Positions 17,353 through 26,461 are shown, numbered from the stretch's first letter. The stretch is DNA of 64,000 nt from Catellatospora paridis (GCF_009720365.1 NZ_WBZD01000017.1:1-64000); one strand, 5' to 3'. The notes: generated by a model not told the origin, from the letters alone. A program made the numbers and translations.

Positions 17353-17422
17353 GCCGCTCCCCACCGGTGCGGCCAAGCCCACCCTGGACGGGCAACGGGG
17401 GTCGGTTGCCGCATTTCGGTCA

Positions 17423-17428
17423 TATGCT
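17423..17428 (+). promoter_or_regulatory. -10 box TATGCT, possible leaderless promoter of the GH15 gene
   Basis: TATGCT ends six bases before the GTG at 17435, which has no ribosome site. No convincing -35 is visible. Confidence 0.35.
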
Positions 17429-17434
17429 GGGCGG

Positions 17435-19249
17435 GTGGCGGACGGGAACGCAGGATGCTACCTGGCGATCGCCGATCACGGGCTGATCGGCGACATGCGC
17501 AGCGTGGCGCTGGTCGGCGTGAACGGCACCATCGACTGGTACTGCTGCCCGCGGTTCGACTCGCCCAGCGTCTTCGCCTCCCTGCTGGACGCCGACCGCG
17601 GCGGGCGGTTCGAACTGGCCGCGGCCGTCCCGGCGCAGACCAAGCAGTTCTACTTCCCGGACACCAACGTCCTGATCACCCGCTTCTACGCCTACGACGG
17701 GGTGGGGGAGATCCAGGACTTCATGCCCATCGTCGGCGACCCCACCGAGGCGGGGCGGCACCGGTTGATCCGCCGCGTGATCTGCGTACGCGGCACTCTG
17801 CCCTTCGCCGCGCTGGTCGCGCCGCGCTTCGACTACGGGCGCCAGTCGCACATGCTGCGCCGCGACGGCGACCGGGTGCTTTTCGAGTGCCCGCTGCTGT
17901 CCCTGGCGCTGACCAGCAGCGTCGAGGTCACCGAGGAGGACGGCGACGTGCGCGCGGCCTTCACCCTGAACGAGGGCGAGACGGCGGTGTTCGCGCTGGA
18001 CCGGGTCTCCGACGAGGTGCGTCCCCGGTCGTGCCCGCTGGCGGAGGCGGAGGAGCAGTTCAACGACACGGTGCGCTACTGGCGGAGCTGGCTGTCCAGG
18101 TCGCGGTACCGGGGCCGGTGGCGGGAGATGGTGCACCGCTCGGCGCTCACCCTGAAGCTGATGACCTACGCGCCGACCGGTGCGATCGTCGCGGCCGCCA
18201 CGACCAGCCTGCCGGAGCAGATCGGCGGCGAGCGCAACTGGGACTACCGCTACGTCTGGATCCGCGACGCCGCGTTCTGCGTGTACGCGCTCCTGCGGCT
18301 CGGCTTCACCGACGAGGCGTCGGCGTTCATGGACTTCCTGGAACGCCATGTGGCCATGCGCGGCGACGGCCCGGACGGCCCGTTGCAGATCATGTACGGC
18401 ATCGACGGCCGCACCGACATCGACGAGCATGAACTGCCTCACCTGGAGGGTTACCGGTGCTCGGCCCCGGTCCGGGTCGGCAACGCCGCGGTGGACCAGA
18501 TGCAGCTCGACATCTACGGCGCGCTGATCGACTCGATCTACCTCTACGACAAATGGGCCCAGCCGATCTCCAGCGACCGCTGGGAGGAGGTGTCGGAGCT
18601 GGTCGAGTGGGTGTGCGGGCACTGGGACCAGCCCGACGAGGGCATCTGGGAGACCCGCGGCGGCCGCAAGAACTTCCTGTACTCACGGCTCATGTGCTGG
18701 GTGGCGATCGAGCGGGCGATCCGGATGGCCAACCGCCGCGGCCTGCCGGCAGACCTGCGCCGCTGGCGGGAGGCCCGGGACGCGGTCTACCACCAGATCA
18801 TGCGCAAGGGCTGGTCGCCGGAGCGTGCGGCGTTCACCCAGCACGAGGACGACGACGTGCTCGACGCCGCGGTGCTGATGATGCCGCTGTCGAAGTTCGT
18901 CTCGCCAACCGATCCGAAGTGGCTGTCCACGCTGGACGCGCTCGGCAACGACCTGGTCTCGGACTCCCTGGTCTACCGCTACGACCCGGCGGTCAGCCCC
19001 GACGGCCTGCGCGGCGCGGAGGGCACCTTCTCCATCTGCTCTTTCTGGTACGTCGAGGCGCTGTCCCGGGCGGGCCGCCTGGACGAGGCCCGCCTGGCGT
19101 TCGAGAAGATGCTCACCTACGCCAACCACGTGGGCCTGTTCGCCGAGCAGATCGGCCACACCGGAGAGCAGCTCGGCAACTTCCCCCAGGCCTTCACCCA
19201 CCTGGCCCTGATCAGCGCCGCCTTCAACCTCGACCGCGCCCTCGGCTGA
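17435..19249 (+). CDS. glycoside hydrolase family 15 enzyme (glucoamylase/trehalase type)
   Basis: The protein has 604 residues. The N-terminal beta-sandwich starts ADHGLIGDMRSVALVGVNGTIDWYCCPRFDSPSVFASLLD, the standard opening of bacterial GH15 enzymes. The (alpha/alpha)6 barrel holds RNWDYRYVWIRDAAFCVYALLRLGF, the general acid region DEGIWETRGG, and the general base region GEQIGHTGEQLGNFPQAFTHLALI with a catalytic Glu. No signal peptide is present, so it is cytoplasmic. Mycobacterial and streptomycete relatives hydrolyse trehalose; others cleave maltodextrins. The two cannot be separated by eye. It is monocistronic, and a palindromic repeat lies just downstream. Confidence 0.88.
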   Translation: MADGNAGCYLAIADHGLIGDMRSVALVGVNGTIDWYCCPRFDSPSVFASLLDADRGGRFELAAAVPAQTKQFYFPDTNVLITRFYAYDGVGEIQDFMPIVGDPTEAGRHRLIRRVICVRGTLPFAALVAPRFDYGRQSHMLRRDGDRVLFECPLLSLALTSSVEVTEEDGDVRAAFTLNEGETAVFALDRVSDEVRPRSCPLAEAEEQFNDTVRYWRSWLSRSRYRGRWREMVHRSALTLKLMTYAPTGAIVAAATTSLPEQIGGERNWDYRYVWIRDAAFCVYALLRLGFTDEASAFMDFLERHVAMRGDGPDGPLQIMYGIDGRTDIDEHELPHLEGYRCSAPVRVGNAAVDQMQLDIYGALIDSIYLYDKWAQPISSDRWEEVSELVEWVCGHWDQPDEGIWETRGGRKNFLYSRLMCWVAIERAIRMANRRGLPADLRRWREARDAVYHQIMRKGWSPERAAFTQHEDDDVLDAAVLMMPLSKFVSPTDPKWLSTLDALGNDLVSDSLVYRYDPAVSPDGLRGAEGTFSICSFWYVEALSRAGRLDEARLAFEKMLTYANHVGLFAEQIGHTGEQLGNFPQAFTHLALISAAFNLDRALG

Positions 19250-19263
19250 CCCCCTCCCGAGCG

Positions 19264-19320
19264 TCGATCATGAACATATGGCACGGTTCGACGGCGTGTC
19301 GCTGCCACAACTTCATGATC
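19264..19320. repeat. imperfect inverted repeat of the GATC-palindrome family
   Basis: GATCATGAACATATGGCA starting at 19266 pairs with the reverse complement of 19303-19320 (GATCATGAAGTTGTGGCA). Nine bases match perfectly, four do not, and five match again. It lies 15 bases after the GH15 stop and upstream of the riboswitch, where it may end transcription of the GH15 gene. Confidence 0.6.
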
Positions 19321-19390
19321 AACTGTCCGGGATGTGGGCGCGGGCGGTGCGGCGGCGGGCGGGGGCGGGCCGGGATTGTTAGGCTGGGCG

Positions 19391-19476
19391 GTGGGCCGTG
19401 ACTGGCGCGCTGGGATGGGTCACCATCGGGGAGCGGCTCCGTCGTCGTGACGCTGTGCCGAGCGCCTGGGCCTCTT
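19391..19476 (+). ncRNA. ZTP (pfl) riboswitch upstream of glyA
   Basis: The conserved pfl-motif blocks appear in order and spacing: CGTGACTGGC (19397-19406), GGGT-CACCATCGGGGAGCGG (around 19417-19436), a variable stem, and GCGCCTGGGC near 19462-19471. ZTP riboswitches sense the purine intermediate ZMP/ZTP, which builds up when 10-formyl-tetrahydrofolate is short, and they commonly precede purH, glyA and other one-carbon genes. The aptamer ends about 15 bases before AGGAGGT of glyA. CCTC at 19471-19474 could pair with GAGG at 19490-19493 of the ribosome site, so control of translation is a reasonable inference. Confidence 0.88.
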
Positions 19477-19497
19477 CCGTATCGTCTAGGAGGTCCG

Positions 19498-20940
19498 ATG
19501 TCTGACGCGTCCCTGTCCAGCGAGTCCCTGGCCTACCGCCATGCACTGGACACCATCCGCGCCGTCGAGCCGGCGGTGGCCGCCGCGATCGGCGCCGAGC
19601 TGCACGACCAGCGCGAATCGCTCAAGCTGATCGCCAGTGAGAACTACGCCTCGCCCGCGACCCTGCTGGCGATGGGCAACTGGTTCAGCGACAAGTACGC
19701 CGAGGGCACCGTCGGCCGCCGCTTCTACGCCGGCTGCAAGAACGTCGACACCGTCGAGGCGCTGGCCGCGCAGCACGCCCGCGAGCTGTTCGGGGCGCAG
19801 CACGCGTACGTGCAGCCGCACTCCGGCATCGACGCCAACCTGGTCGCCTTCTGGGCCGTGCTCGCCCAGCGGGTGGAGATTCCGGCGCTGGCCAAGGCGC
19901 AGGCCCGCCATGTCAACGACCTGAACGAGGCAGACTGGGCGGCGCTGCGCCGCGAGCTCGGCGACCAGCGCATGCTCGGCATGTCATTGGACGCGGGCGG
20001 TCACCTGACGCATGGCTTCCGCCCCAACATCTCCGGCAAGATGTTCGAGCAGCGCAGCTACGGCACCGACCCGGCGACCGGCCTGGTCGACTACGACGCA
20101 CTGGCCAGGTCGGCGCGCGAGTTCCGGCCGCTGATCATCGTGGCGGGCTACTCGGCGTACCCGCGGCTGGTGAACTTCCGGATCATGCGCGAGATCGCCG
20201 ACGAGGTCGGCGCGACCCTGCTGGTCGACATGGCCCACTTCGCGGGCCTGGTCGCGGGCAAGGTGCTGACCGGCGACTTCGACCCGATCCCGCACGCGCA
20301 GATCGTCACCACCACCACGCACAAGTCGCTGCGCGGCCCGCGCGGCGGCATGGTGCTGTGCCAGACCGAGCTCGCCGACCAGGTCGACCGCGGCTGCCCG
20401 ATGGTGCTCGGCGGCCCGCTGCCGCACGTCATGGCGGCCAAGGCGGTGGCGCTGGCCGAGGCGCGCCGGCCGGAGTTCCGCGACTACGCCCAGCGCATCG
20501 TCGACAACGCGCACGCGCTGGCCCAGGGCCTGCTGCGCCGCGGCGCGAAGCTGGTCACCGGCGGCACCGACAACCACCTGGTGCTGCTCGACGTGTCGTC
20601 GTACGGCATCACCGGCCGTCAGGCCGAGTCGGCGCTGCTGGACTCGAACATCGTCACCAACCGCAACGCGGTGCCGCAGGACGCCAACGGCGCCTGGTAC
20701 ACCTCCGGCATCCGGCTGGGCACCCCGGCGCTGACCACGCGCGGCCTGGGCACGGCCGAGATGGACGAGATCGCCGACCTGATCCACACCGTGCTGGCGG
20801 GCACCACGCCCGGCACCACCGACGGCAAGCCGTCCAAGGCCGCGTACGTGCTGGCCGACGGCGTCGCCGACCGGGTCGCCGGGCAGACCACCGACCTGCT
20901 CAAGGGCTTCCCGCTGTACCCGACGATCGACCTGGGCTGA
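19498..20940 (+). CDS. glyA: serine hydroxymethyltransferase
   Basis: The protein has 480 residues. It converts serine and tetrahydrofolate to glycine and methylene-tetrahydrofolate with PLP. Visible motifs are [29 protein letters not shown] near the N-terminus, the GRRFYAGC segment, [10 protein letters not shown], and the PLP-lysine box [14 protein letters not shown] with Lys276. It is longer than the usual 420 residues because of an insertion around 130-180 ([21 protein letters not shown]), a form known in actinomycetes beside a shorter GlyA. The ATG at 19498 follows AGGAGGT; an upstream ATG/GTG at 19447 lies inside the riboswitch. Regulation by ZTP fits its role in folate one-carbon supply. 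Confidence 0.95.
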   Translation: MSDASLSSESLAYRHALDTIRAVEPAVAAAIGAELHDQRESLKLIASENYASPATLLAMGNWFSDKYAEGTVGRRFYAGCKNVDTVEALAAQHARELFGAQHAYVQPHSGIDANLVAFWAVLAQRVEIPALAKAQARHVNDLNEADWAALRRELGDQRMLGMSLDAGGHLTHGFRPNISGKMFEQRSYGTDPATGLVDYDALARSAREFRPLIIVAGYSAYPRLVNFRIMREIADEVGATLLVDMAHFAGLVAGKVLTGDFDPIPHAQIVTTTTHKSLRGPRGGMVLCQTELADQVDRGCPMVLGGPLPHVMAAKAVALAEARRPEFRDYAQRIVDNAHALAQGLLRRGAKLVTGGTDNHLVLLDVSSYGITGRQAESALLDSNIVTNRNAVPQDANGAWYTSGIRLGTPALTTRGLGTAEMDEIADLIHTVLAGTTPGTTDGKPSKAAYVLADGVADRVAGQTTDLLKGFPLYPTIDLG

Positions 20941-20950
20941 GCGTCACGAG

Positions 20951-20987
20951 GGCGCGAGGGGTGACCCGGTCACTCCTCGCGCCTTTT
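20951..20987 (+). terminator. rho-independent terminator of glyA
   Basis: Arms 20951-20965 and 20969-20983 (GGCGCGAGGGGTGAC with one mismatch) are followed at once by TTTT. Confidence 0.88.
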
Positions 20988-21070
20988 CCATGCCCGCCGC
21001 ATCGCGCGGCTCGGGTGACGGCGGCGGCGGGGTCGGTTCCTGACGGTGTGAAGGAATGGCGCGAGACGTC

Positions 21071-21076
21071 TACATT
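21071..21076 (+). promoter_or_regulatory. -10 box TACATT, probable leaderless promoter
   Basis: TACATT ends six bases before the ATG at 21083. No ribosome site lies between them. Confidence 0.45.
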
Positions 21077-21082
21077 GGCCCG

Positions 21083-21445
21083 ATGGAATCATTCGTCCTT
21101 CTTGTCGCCGGAGTGGCGTGCCTGTTCCTCGTCGTGATCGTCGTCGTGATGGTGAGCGTCGCCGCGTCGCGCGGCACGGCGCGCCAGGGCCAGGGGCCCA
21201 AGCGCCGCCCCGGCGGGTACGTCGGACCGGTGTACAGCGGCTCCACCTCCGGTGACCCTGTCTGGACCGACGAACAGACCTGGGTCCACAACTCCGGCGG
21301 CAGCGGCTGGTCGGGCAGCTCGGACTCCGGCGGCTCGTCGGGCGGGAGCGACTCCGGCGGCGGCTGGTCCGGCGGCGGCAGCGATTCCGGTGGTGGCAGC
21401 TCGTCCGGTGGCGGCGGCAGCGACTCCGGCAGCAGCAGTTCCTAG
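21083..21445 (+). CDS. small membrane protein with a Gly/Ser-rich tail
   Basis: The 120-residue protein has one N-terminal membrane helix (SFVLLVAGVACLFLVVIVVVMV) and then a polar region ending in about 55 residues of Gly, Ser and Asp with repeated SDSGG units. The tail is low-complexity and probably disordered. I do not recognise a family and give no function. The start at 21083 fits the -10 box; a longer form from 21056 would begin upstream of the predicted transcript start. A strong terminator follows within 12 bases. Confidence 0.65.
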   Translation: MESFVLLVAGVACLFLVVIVVVMVSVAASRGTARQGQGPKRRPGGYVGPVYSGSTSGDPVWTDEQTWVHNSGGSGWSGSSDSGGSSGGSDSGGGWSGGGSDSGGGSSSGGGGSDSGSSSS

Positions 21446-21456
21446 GGGGTATGCGG

Positions 21457-21496
21457 AAAGGCCCCGTCCCCGCCGTGCGGCGGGAACGGGGCCTTT
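21457..21496. terminator. bidirectional terminator between convergent genes
   Basis: Arms 21457-21475 and 21478-21496 (AAAGGCCCCGT... with one mismatch over 19 bases) give a hairpin flanked by A-run and T-run, suitable for both strands. Confidence 0.88.
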
Positions 21497-21509
21497 GTCG
21501 TGCGGAGCG

Positions 21510-24281
21510 TCAGCGCTTGGCCGGCGTCCCGCCTACCTTGTCGACCGCGATCAGCGAGATCAGGTCGTTGATGTCCGCGCCGACATACGCGACGTCGCCC
21601 GCCGCGTAGTAGCGGCAGATGCCCGCGTCGAGCACGACCGGCTTGGTGCCGTGCTCGCAGGCGACCGCCCGGTGCCCCGCGGCGACCTTCAGCGAGCTGA
21701 TGTCGTCGTTGCCGGCCTCGCCGAGGTCGCCCCGCGACGCCTCGAAGACGCCCAGGCCCAGGGCGGACTCCCCGCCCTCGAACTCCTGGTCGGAGTACGC
21801 GGTCAGGTTCGCTCCCTTGACCGGGTCGCCCGAGACCAGCAGCAGCGAGATGGCGTCGTCGAGGTCGGTGCCGGTCAGCGTGTGCTCCCCGGCGGGGAAG
21901 GACCGGCAGCGGCCGAGCGTGGCGACACCGGCCCCGGTGCTGCCGTCACCGGCGCAGGCGACGAGCCGGTAGCCCGGCTCCAGGCGCAGCGAGGTGATCG
22001 CGTTGTCGCCGACGCCCGCGAGCTCGCCCCGGGTGCCCTCGTGGACCCCGGCCTCGAAACTCTGGCTCTTGCCCTTGCCCTTGGCCTCGGAGAACACGGT
22101 CAGCGGCGGCCCGACGACGCCGATCAGCGAGATCTTGTCGTTGAGCGCCCCGATCGTGGCGTGCTCGCCGCTGCCGAGGATGCGGCAGACCCCGAGGTCG
22201 GTGCCGGCCGAGCGGTCCTTGTCGCAGGCGATCAGCCGGTATCCCGCGCCGACCTTCAGCGAGCTGATCGACGTGCTCTCGCCGCCGCCGAGCTCGCCCG
22301 CGACCGACTCGTGCATGCCCGCGCCCAGCGGCTGCGCGGCGCCCTTGAGGCCGGTCTCGCCGTAGCCGACGACGCCCTTGCCCTCGACCGGGCCGCCGAA
22401 GACGGTCAGTGACGAGACCTTGTCGTTGAAGTCGCCGAGCGCGCCGTGCTCGCCGGGCCCGAAGTAGCGGCAGGCGCCGAGGTCGGGCGCGGTCGCCGGG
22501 CTGTCGCAGGCGACGGCCCGGTAGCCGCCGGCCACCCGCAGGGAGCTGACGGTGTTGTCCTTGACCTTGCCGAACGCGGCGGTGTCGAAGATCCCGGTGC
22601 CCAGGCCCTTGGACTCGCCCTTGAACCCGCTGTCGGAGTACAGCGTCACCGGCGAGCCGGTGTCCTTGCGCACGTACCGCACGCGCAGCACCTTGGCGCC
22701 GGAGTCGGTGGCGTCGCCGCTCTTGGTGTACAGCGTGGTGAAGTAGAGCCCGTCGGGTCCCGGGGCGAGGCCGGCGACGCTGGTCTTGCCGCTGCCGGTG
22801 TACTCGATCAGGGTCTTCGGGTCGTCGACCGAGCCGTCCTCGTTGAACGAGAACTCGACGATCTTCTTGCCCCGCCGCTGCGGGCCGCTGGCGTAGGTCG
22901 GGCCGCTCAGGGTCACGAAGCCGTTGCCGTACTTCTCCTGCGGGAAACCGGCCGCGTGGTAGACGCCGGGCTCGGTGAACGCGATGTTGACCGGTCCCTG
23001 CGTCTCCTTCCAGTTGTAGAGGGCGTTCTTGGTCAGGCCGCTGGCGCCGCCGGTCCAGTGGTAGCGCCCGCCCTTGGTGATCCGGGCCAGGCGGTCGTTG
23101 ACCGACGGGCCGTTCTCCACCGAGTAGTGCTGGCCGTCCGCGGCCCGCCACGCCCCGCCGAACGGGTTGCGCAGGCCGTACGCGTAGATGTAGTCCTTGG
23201 CCTGGAACTTGCCGGTGCCCTTGTAGAACGGGTTGTCGCTGGGCGCGGTGCCGTCCAGGTTCATTCGCAGCACCTTGCCGCGGAAGGAGTCCATGTCCTC
23301 GGCGGTGTCGGCGATGAAGCCGTCGCCCATGTGCACGTAGAGCTTCTTGTCGGGCCCGAGGCTCAGGTTCGAGATCTGGTGCGAGGTCGACTGCTCCTCG
23401 CCCGGCGCCTTGAAGATCGTGGTCTTGGTGGCGGCGGTCAGGCCGCCGTCCGCGCTGTGGAAGCGCACGATCTTGGGAAGCAGGTCGCCGTCGTCCTTGT
23501 ACAGCATGGACACGAACAGGTCGCCGGTTTCCGGCTCGACCACGATGCCGGTCACGCCCATCTCGCCGGTGCCCGGGAACTGCGCGCTCGGGTCGAAGTC
23601 GAGCAGGTCGTCGGCGTAGGTGTGCTTCTTGTAGTCACCGGTCACCACGCGGATGCGGCCGTAGAGCTCGGTGACGTAGAACAGCGGCTTGGTGGGGTCG
23701 CCGGAGTAGTTCGGCACCATCGCGATGTTCACCGGCAGCGCCAGGTCGCCGGTGACCTCCTCGACCACGAAGCCGGGCTGGTGGATCTTCCAGTCGCCCG
23801 CGCCGGGCAGCGGCTTGCGCTCGACGTCGGTCTTGAACGGCCGGGTGGAGTACGCGCTCCACACGCCGCTCGCGTCGCGGTGCCGCACGCGCAACGTGTA
23901 GGCCTTGTCCGCGATCAGGTCCTTGCGACCGGCGAACGAGTTCTCGAACACCCCGTCGCCCAGGTGCACGTGCACCCGGCCGGTGCCGCTGGCGCAGGAG
24001 TCGAACCAGACCCGCTCGCCGGAGCCGGCGTTGCCGGCCCAGATCTCCCAGTCGGTGCACAGGTGGGCGTCGCCGGCGTCGTTGTTCTGCATCGCCCGCG
24101 TCTCCATGTGCACGTCGGCGGCGCTGAGCAGTCTGTTGTCCTTCTCCGGTTCGGTGATGACCGGGGCCGCGGGGCCTGCGGCGCGGGCGGCGACCGGGGC
24201 CGGCGCGGCCGCGGTGCCGAACATCAGGACAGCGGACAGCAGTGAGGTGCCGAGCGCGCCTGCTCTTAATCCGTTATTCAT
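21510..24281 (-). CDS. secreted PQQ-type sugar dehydrogenase-like beta-propeller with four beta/gamma-crystallin domains
   Basis: The 923-residue protein starts with a signal peptide (to about residue 35). An N-terminal Ig-like region reads ITEPEKDNRLLSAADVHMETRAMQ. The propeller of the soluble glucose/sorbosone dehydrogenase family follows (LPVNIAMVPN, FVTELYGRIRVV-like blade, LRNPFGGAWR, PDGLYFTTLY). Residues 543-923 are four repeats of about 95 residues, each with two motifs of the calcium-binding beta/gamma-crystallin type (D/N)(D/N)xx(S/T)S, for example DNTVSS, NDKVSS, DNAITS and NDDISS. AGGAGG lies before the ATG at 24281. A paralogue with the same N-terminal and propeller parts but another tail lies at 46003. 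Substrate and use of PQQ are unproven. Confidence 0.82.
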   Translation of the reverse strand: MNNGLRAGALGTSLLSAVLMFGTAAAPAPVAARAAGPAAPVITEPEKDNRLLSAADVHMETRAMQNNDAGDAHLCTDWEIWAGNAGSGERVWFDSCASGTGRVHVHLGDGVFENSFAGRKDLIADKAYTLRVRHRDASGVWSAYSTRPFKTDVERKPLPGAGDWKIHQPGFVVEEVTGDLALPVNIAMVPNYSGDPTKPLFYVTELYGRIRVVTGDYKKHTYADDLLDFDPSAQFPGTGEMGVTGIVVEPETGDLFVSMLYKDDGDLLPKIVRFHSADGGLTAATKTTIFKAPGEEQSTSHQISNLSLGPDKKLYVHMGDGFIADTAEDMDSFRGKVLRMNLDGTAPSDNPFYKGTGKFQAKDYIYAYGLRNPFGGAWRAADGQHYSVENGPSVNDRLARITKGGRYHWTGGASGLTKNALYNWKETQGPVNIAFTEPGVYHAAGFPQEKYGNGFVTLSGPTYASGPQRRGKKIVEFSFNEDGSVDDPKTLIEYTGSGKTSVAGLAPGPDGLYFTTLYTKSGDATDSGAKVLRVRYVRKDTGSPVTLYSDSGFKGESKGLGTGIFDTAAFGKVKDNTVSSLRVAGGYRAVACDSPATAPDLGACRYFGPGEHGALGDFNDKVSSLTVFGGPVEGKGVVGYGETGLKGAAQPLGAGMHESVAGELGGGESTSISSLKVGAGYRLIACDKDRSAGTDLGVCRILGSGEHATIGALNDKISLIGVVGPPLTVFSEAKGKGKSQSFEAGVHEGTRGELAGVGDNAITSLRLEPGYRLVACAGDGSTGAGVATLGRCRSFPAGEHTLTGTDLDDAISLLLVSGDPVKGANLTAYSDQEFEGGESALGLGVFEASRGDLGEAGNDDISSLKVAAGHRAVACEHGTKPVVLDAGICRYYAAGDVAYVGADINDLISLIAVDKVGGTPAKR

Positions 24282-24486
24282 GCTGGATATGCCTCCTGAA
24301 ATGTCAACAAATGCGACAAACCAGGTCAGGCTACCTATAGCGCAGAGTGGTATAAAGCGCACGCGCCGTGCGGGAGTCGTCTCAGCAATGTCGCCGGTGC
24401 GCGCCGCGCGTGCGGGAGGAGTGCGCGCGCGCCGCGCCCGGCCGCCATGGGCTGCGACGGAGGACGCGCTCACCATGGACGGATCA

Positions 24487-24519
24487 TGGGACCAGCAGGG
24501 GTGCGTCCTGCTGGTCCCA
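24487..24519 (-). terminator. hairpin terminator downstream of the sigma/anti-sigma operon
   Basis: TGGGACCAGCAGG (24487-24499) pairs perfectly with 24507-24519, with a seven-base loop. It lies about 45 bases after the stop of the minus-strand gene ending at 24563. There is no T-run. Confidence 0.65.
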
Positions 24520-24562
24520 CTCTGCTAGCGCCGGGCGTCGCCCGCATGTCACGCGCGTGCCG

Positions 24563-25258
24563 TCAGCCGTGCTTAGTCTTCTTCGCGGAGGGTGCGGGGT
24601 TGGCCTTGCTCGGCCTCGGCGAGGGCCCGTTGCCGGGATTCCCGCTGGGCCGAGCGCCGTTCGGCTCGATCAGCGCGGTGCAGTAGCCGGTCAGGTCCTG
24701 CCCGGCCGCCGCGGCGACCAGCGCGGCGTACGCCGGGCTGTCCGTCGCCTTCGGCTTGTCCCTGTCCGCGGTGGCCAGGAACGAGCGGCACAGGCCGTGC
24801 AGGTTCGCCGGGGCCGAGGGCAGGGCCGGCGGCGAGCCGCTCGGCGACGGCGTGCCACTCGGCGACGGCAGGGCGCTGTGGCCCGGTGTGGCGCCCGGCC
24901 GGGACTTCGACGGCGACACCGGAGACTGCGGGCCGATCGGGAACGGGTTGGGCAGCACGCCCGAGTGGGCCGCGAACGCGACGCCGCCGACCGTCAACGC
25001 GGCGACGATCGCCCCGACCTTCAGCGCCAGGGCCCGCCGCAGCGTGTGCCGCCGGCGCGCCGCCGGCTGCGGGTACGCCGCACGGAAGGCGGCCAGCACG
25101 GTGGCCGCCCCGGCGAGTTCCTCGGGTCGTCCCGGAGCGGCGGCACGGGCCAGCAGGTCGCCGACCGGTCCCTGGTCGGCGGCCTGGGTCCGGGCGCCAT
25201 CGAGCAGCCGCTCGCTCGTGCCGGGGTCGATTCCGCCGGTCGTGGAAAACTCGCTCAT
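24563..25258 (-). CDS. single-pass membrane protein, probable anti-sigma factor
   Basis: The 231-residue protein has about 95 cytoplasmic residues (LLDGARTQAADQGPVGDLLARAAAPGRPEELAGAATVLAAFRAAY), a membrane helix near residues 100-120 (LKVGAIVAALTVGGVAFAA), a Pro/Ser-rich spacer, and an outer part with two Cys (LHGLCRSFLATADRDK and LTGYCTALIEPNG). Its ATG overlaps the stop of an ECF sigma gene, the typical position of a regulator of that sigma factor. The region LARAAAPGRPEELAGAATVLAAFR is common in membrane partners of actinomycete sigma factors. No zinc-binding anti-sigma motif is visible, so the role is inferred from position. Confidence 0.65.
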   Translation of the reverse strand: MSEFSTTGGIDPGTSERLLDGARTQAADQGPVGDLLARAAAPGRPEELAGAATVLAAFRAAYPQPAARRRHTLRRALALKVGAIVAALTVGGVAFAAHSGVLPNPFPIGPQSPVSPSKSRPGATPGHSALPSPSGTPSPSGSPPALPSAPANLHGLCRSFLATADRDKPKATDSPAYAALVAAAAGQDLTGYCTALIEPNGARPSGNPGNGPSPRPSKANPAPSAKKTKHG

Positions 25259-25869
25259 GTCACCTCGTTGAGCGTCGGATCCGCGCGGGGTGTCACTGCC
25301 TCGCCACCGTGACGTGCGCCACCCAGCATCTCGCCCAGCCGCCGCAGCCCCCGGTGCGCCGCCATGCGCACCGCGCCGGACCGCTTGCCCAGCACGTCGG
25401 CGGCAGACTGGGCGTCCAGGCCCATCACCGCCCGCAGCAGCACCGCCTCGGCCTGGTCGGCGGGCAGCGAGGCGATGAGCGACAGCGCCTCGTCGGTCGT
25501 CATCGACTGCTCGGCGGAGGCCGCGGTGTCGTCGGCGGCGGGCAGGTCGGCCATCGCCTCGACCGGGAACGGCACCGACGGGCGGCGCTGGTGATGGCGC
25601 AGGTGGTCCATGGCCCGGTGCCGGCCCACGGTCGCCGCCCAGCGCCGGAAACCGCCCTCGTCGCCACGGAACGTGTGCAGGTCGCGCACGATCTGCAGCC
25701 AGGTCTCGGAGGCGACGTCCTCGGCGTCCGAGCCCACGAGCATCCGCAGGTAGCGCAGCAGTCCCGGCTGAACCGCCAGGTAGAGGCTGTTGAACGCCGC
25801 CTCGTCGCCGTGCCGGGCCGCATCGACCGCTGCCGTCAGGTCGGCAGCAGAGGGCCGCAGCTCGGTCAC
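25255..25869 (-). CDS. ECF RNA polymerase sigma factor
   Basis: The protein has 204 residues. Region 2 reads AAFNSLYLAVQPGLLRYLRMLVGSDAEDVASETWLQIVRDLHTFRGDEGGFRRWAATVGRHRAMDHLR. Region 4 reads LIASLPADQAEAVLLRAVMGLDAQSAADVLGKRSGAVRMAAHRGLRRLGEML, which is a helix-turn-helix. I chose the GTG at 25869 because GGGAG lies upstream and homology starts here; an ATG 34 codons earlier gives an extension unlike the family. It forms an operon with the overlapping membrane protein downstream. The target promoter is unknown. Confidence 0.86.
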   Translation of the reverse strand: MTELRPSAADLTAAVDAARHGDEAAFNSLYLAVQPGLLRYLRMLVGSDAEDVASETWLQIVRDLHTFRGDEGGFRRWAATVGRHRAMDHLRHHQRRPSVPFPVEAMADLPAADDTAASAEQSMTTDEALSLIASLPADQAEAVLLRAVMGLDAQSAADVLGKRSGAVRMAAHRGLRRLGEMLGGARHGGEAVTPRADPTLNEVT

Positions 25870-26075
25870 CGGCAGCTCCCCTCCCACACGTCTCTGGCTG
25901 AGCGCTTGATTGTGCACACATCGCACCCGCCAGTGCGAACCGGCTGACCCCTGCCTTGGGATACGCGTCACCCGGTGTGACGTTCGGCGGGCGTGCGGCG
26001 CTCTACCGGTGGCGCATGTCGTGCGCGGTGACAGGCCTCCTCCAGGAGGCGAGGGCTAGGTCAGGGCAGCAGGGG

Positions 26076-26459
26076 ATGAGCAGAAGAAAAGGCGCGAACC
26101 GGCCGGTGTTCGTGGACCGCACGGGCCGCAGGCGGCGCCTGTTCACCGTGCTCGCCGCGGGTGGCGGGATAGCGCTCACGCTGATGCTGGGCGTCGTGGT
26201 GGCGGGATTCCTCGGGGTGGACGGGGCGGGGCTGCCCGGCCTGCCCCAGTTGCTGCCCGACCGTCCCGCGGCCGAGGAGTCGCCCAGCCCGGCGCCGGCC
26301 GACTCGACGCCGCAGCCGCGGCCGCAACCGGTCACGGAGCCCTCCGCGTCGCCGACGAAGACCACCGGCAAGCCGAGCGCCGCGCCCAGCTCCTCGTCGA
26401 CCATCCACGGCAACCGGCCCACCGACCGGCCGCACCCGACCGCGTCGAAGAAGAAGTAG
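26076..26459 (+). CDS. small membrane protein with Pro/Ser/Thr-rich outer tail
   Basis: The 127-residue protein has a basic N-terminus, one membrane helix (LFTVLAAGGGIALTLMLGVVVAGFLGV, about residues 21-47), and an outer tail rich in Pro, Ser and Thr ending in SKKK. The stop is two bases before the ATG of the deacetylase-glycosyltransferase gene, so the two form an operon. Small Pro-rich membrane proteins often precede such synthases in actinomycetes and may help assemble or anchor the surface polymer. That role is inferred from position only. Confidence 0.7.
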   Translation: MSRRKGANRPVFVDRTGRRRRLFTVLAAGGGIALTLMLGVVVAGFLGVDGAGLPGLPQLLPDRPAAEESPSPAPADSTPQPRPQPVTEPSASPTKTTGKPSAAPSSSSTIHGNRPTDRPHPTASKKK

Positions 26460-26461
26460 CG

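Noticed and set aside
19447-19497. Upstream start for glyA
   Set aside because: It lies inside the ZTP riboswitch; the ATG at 19498 follows a full AGGAGGT site.
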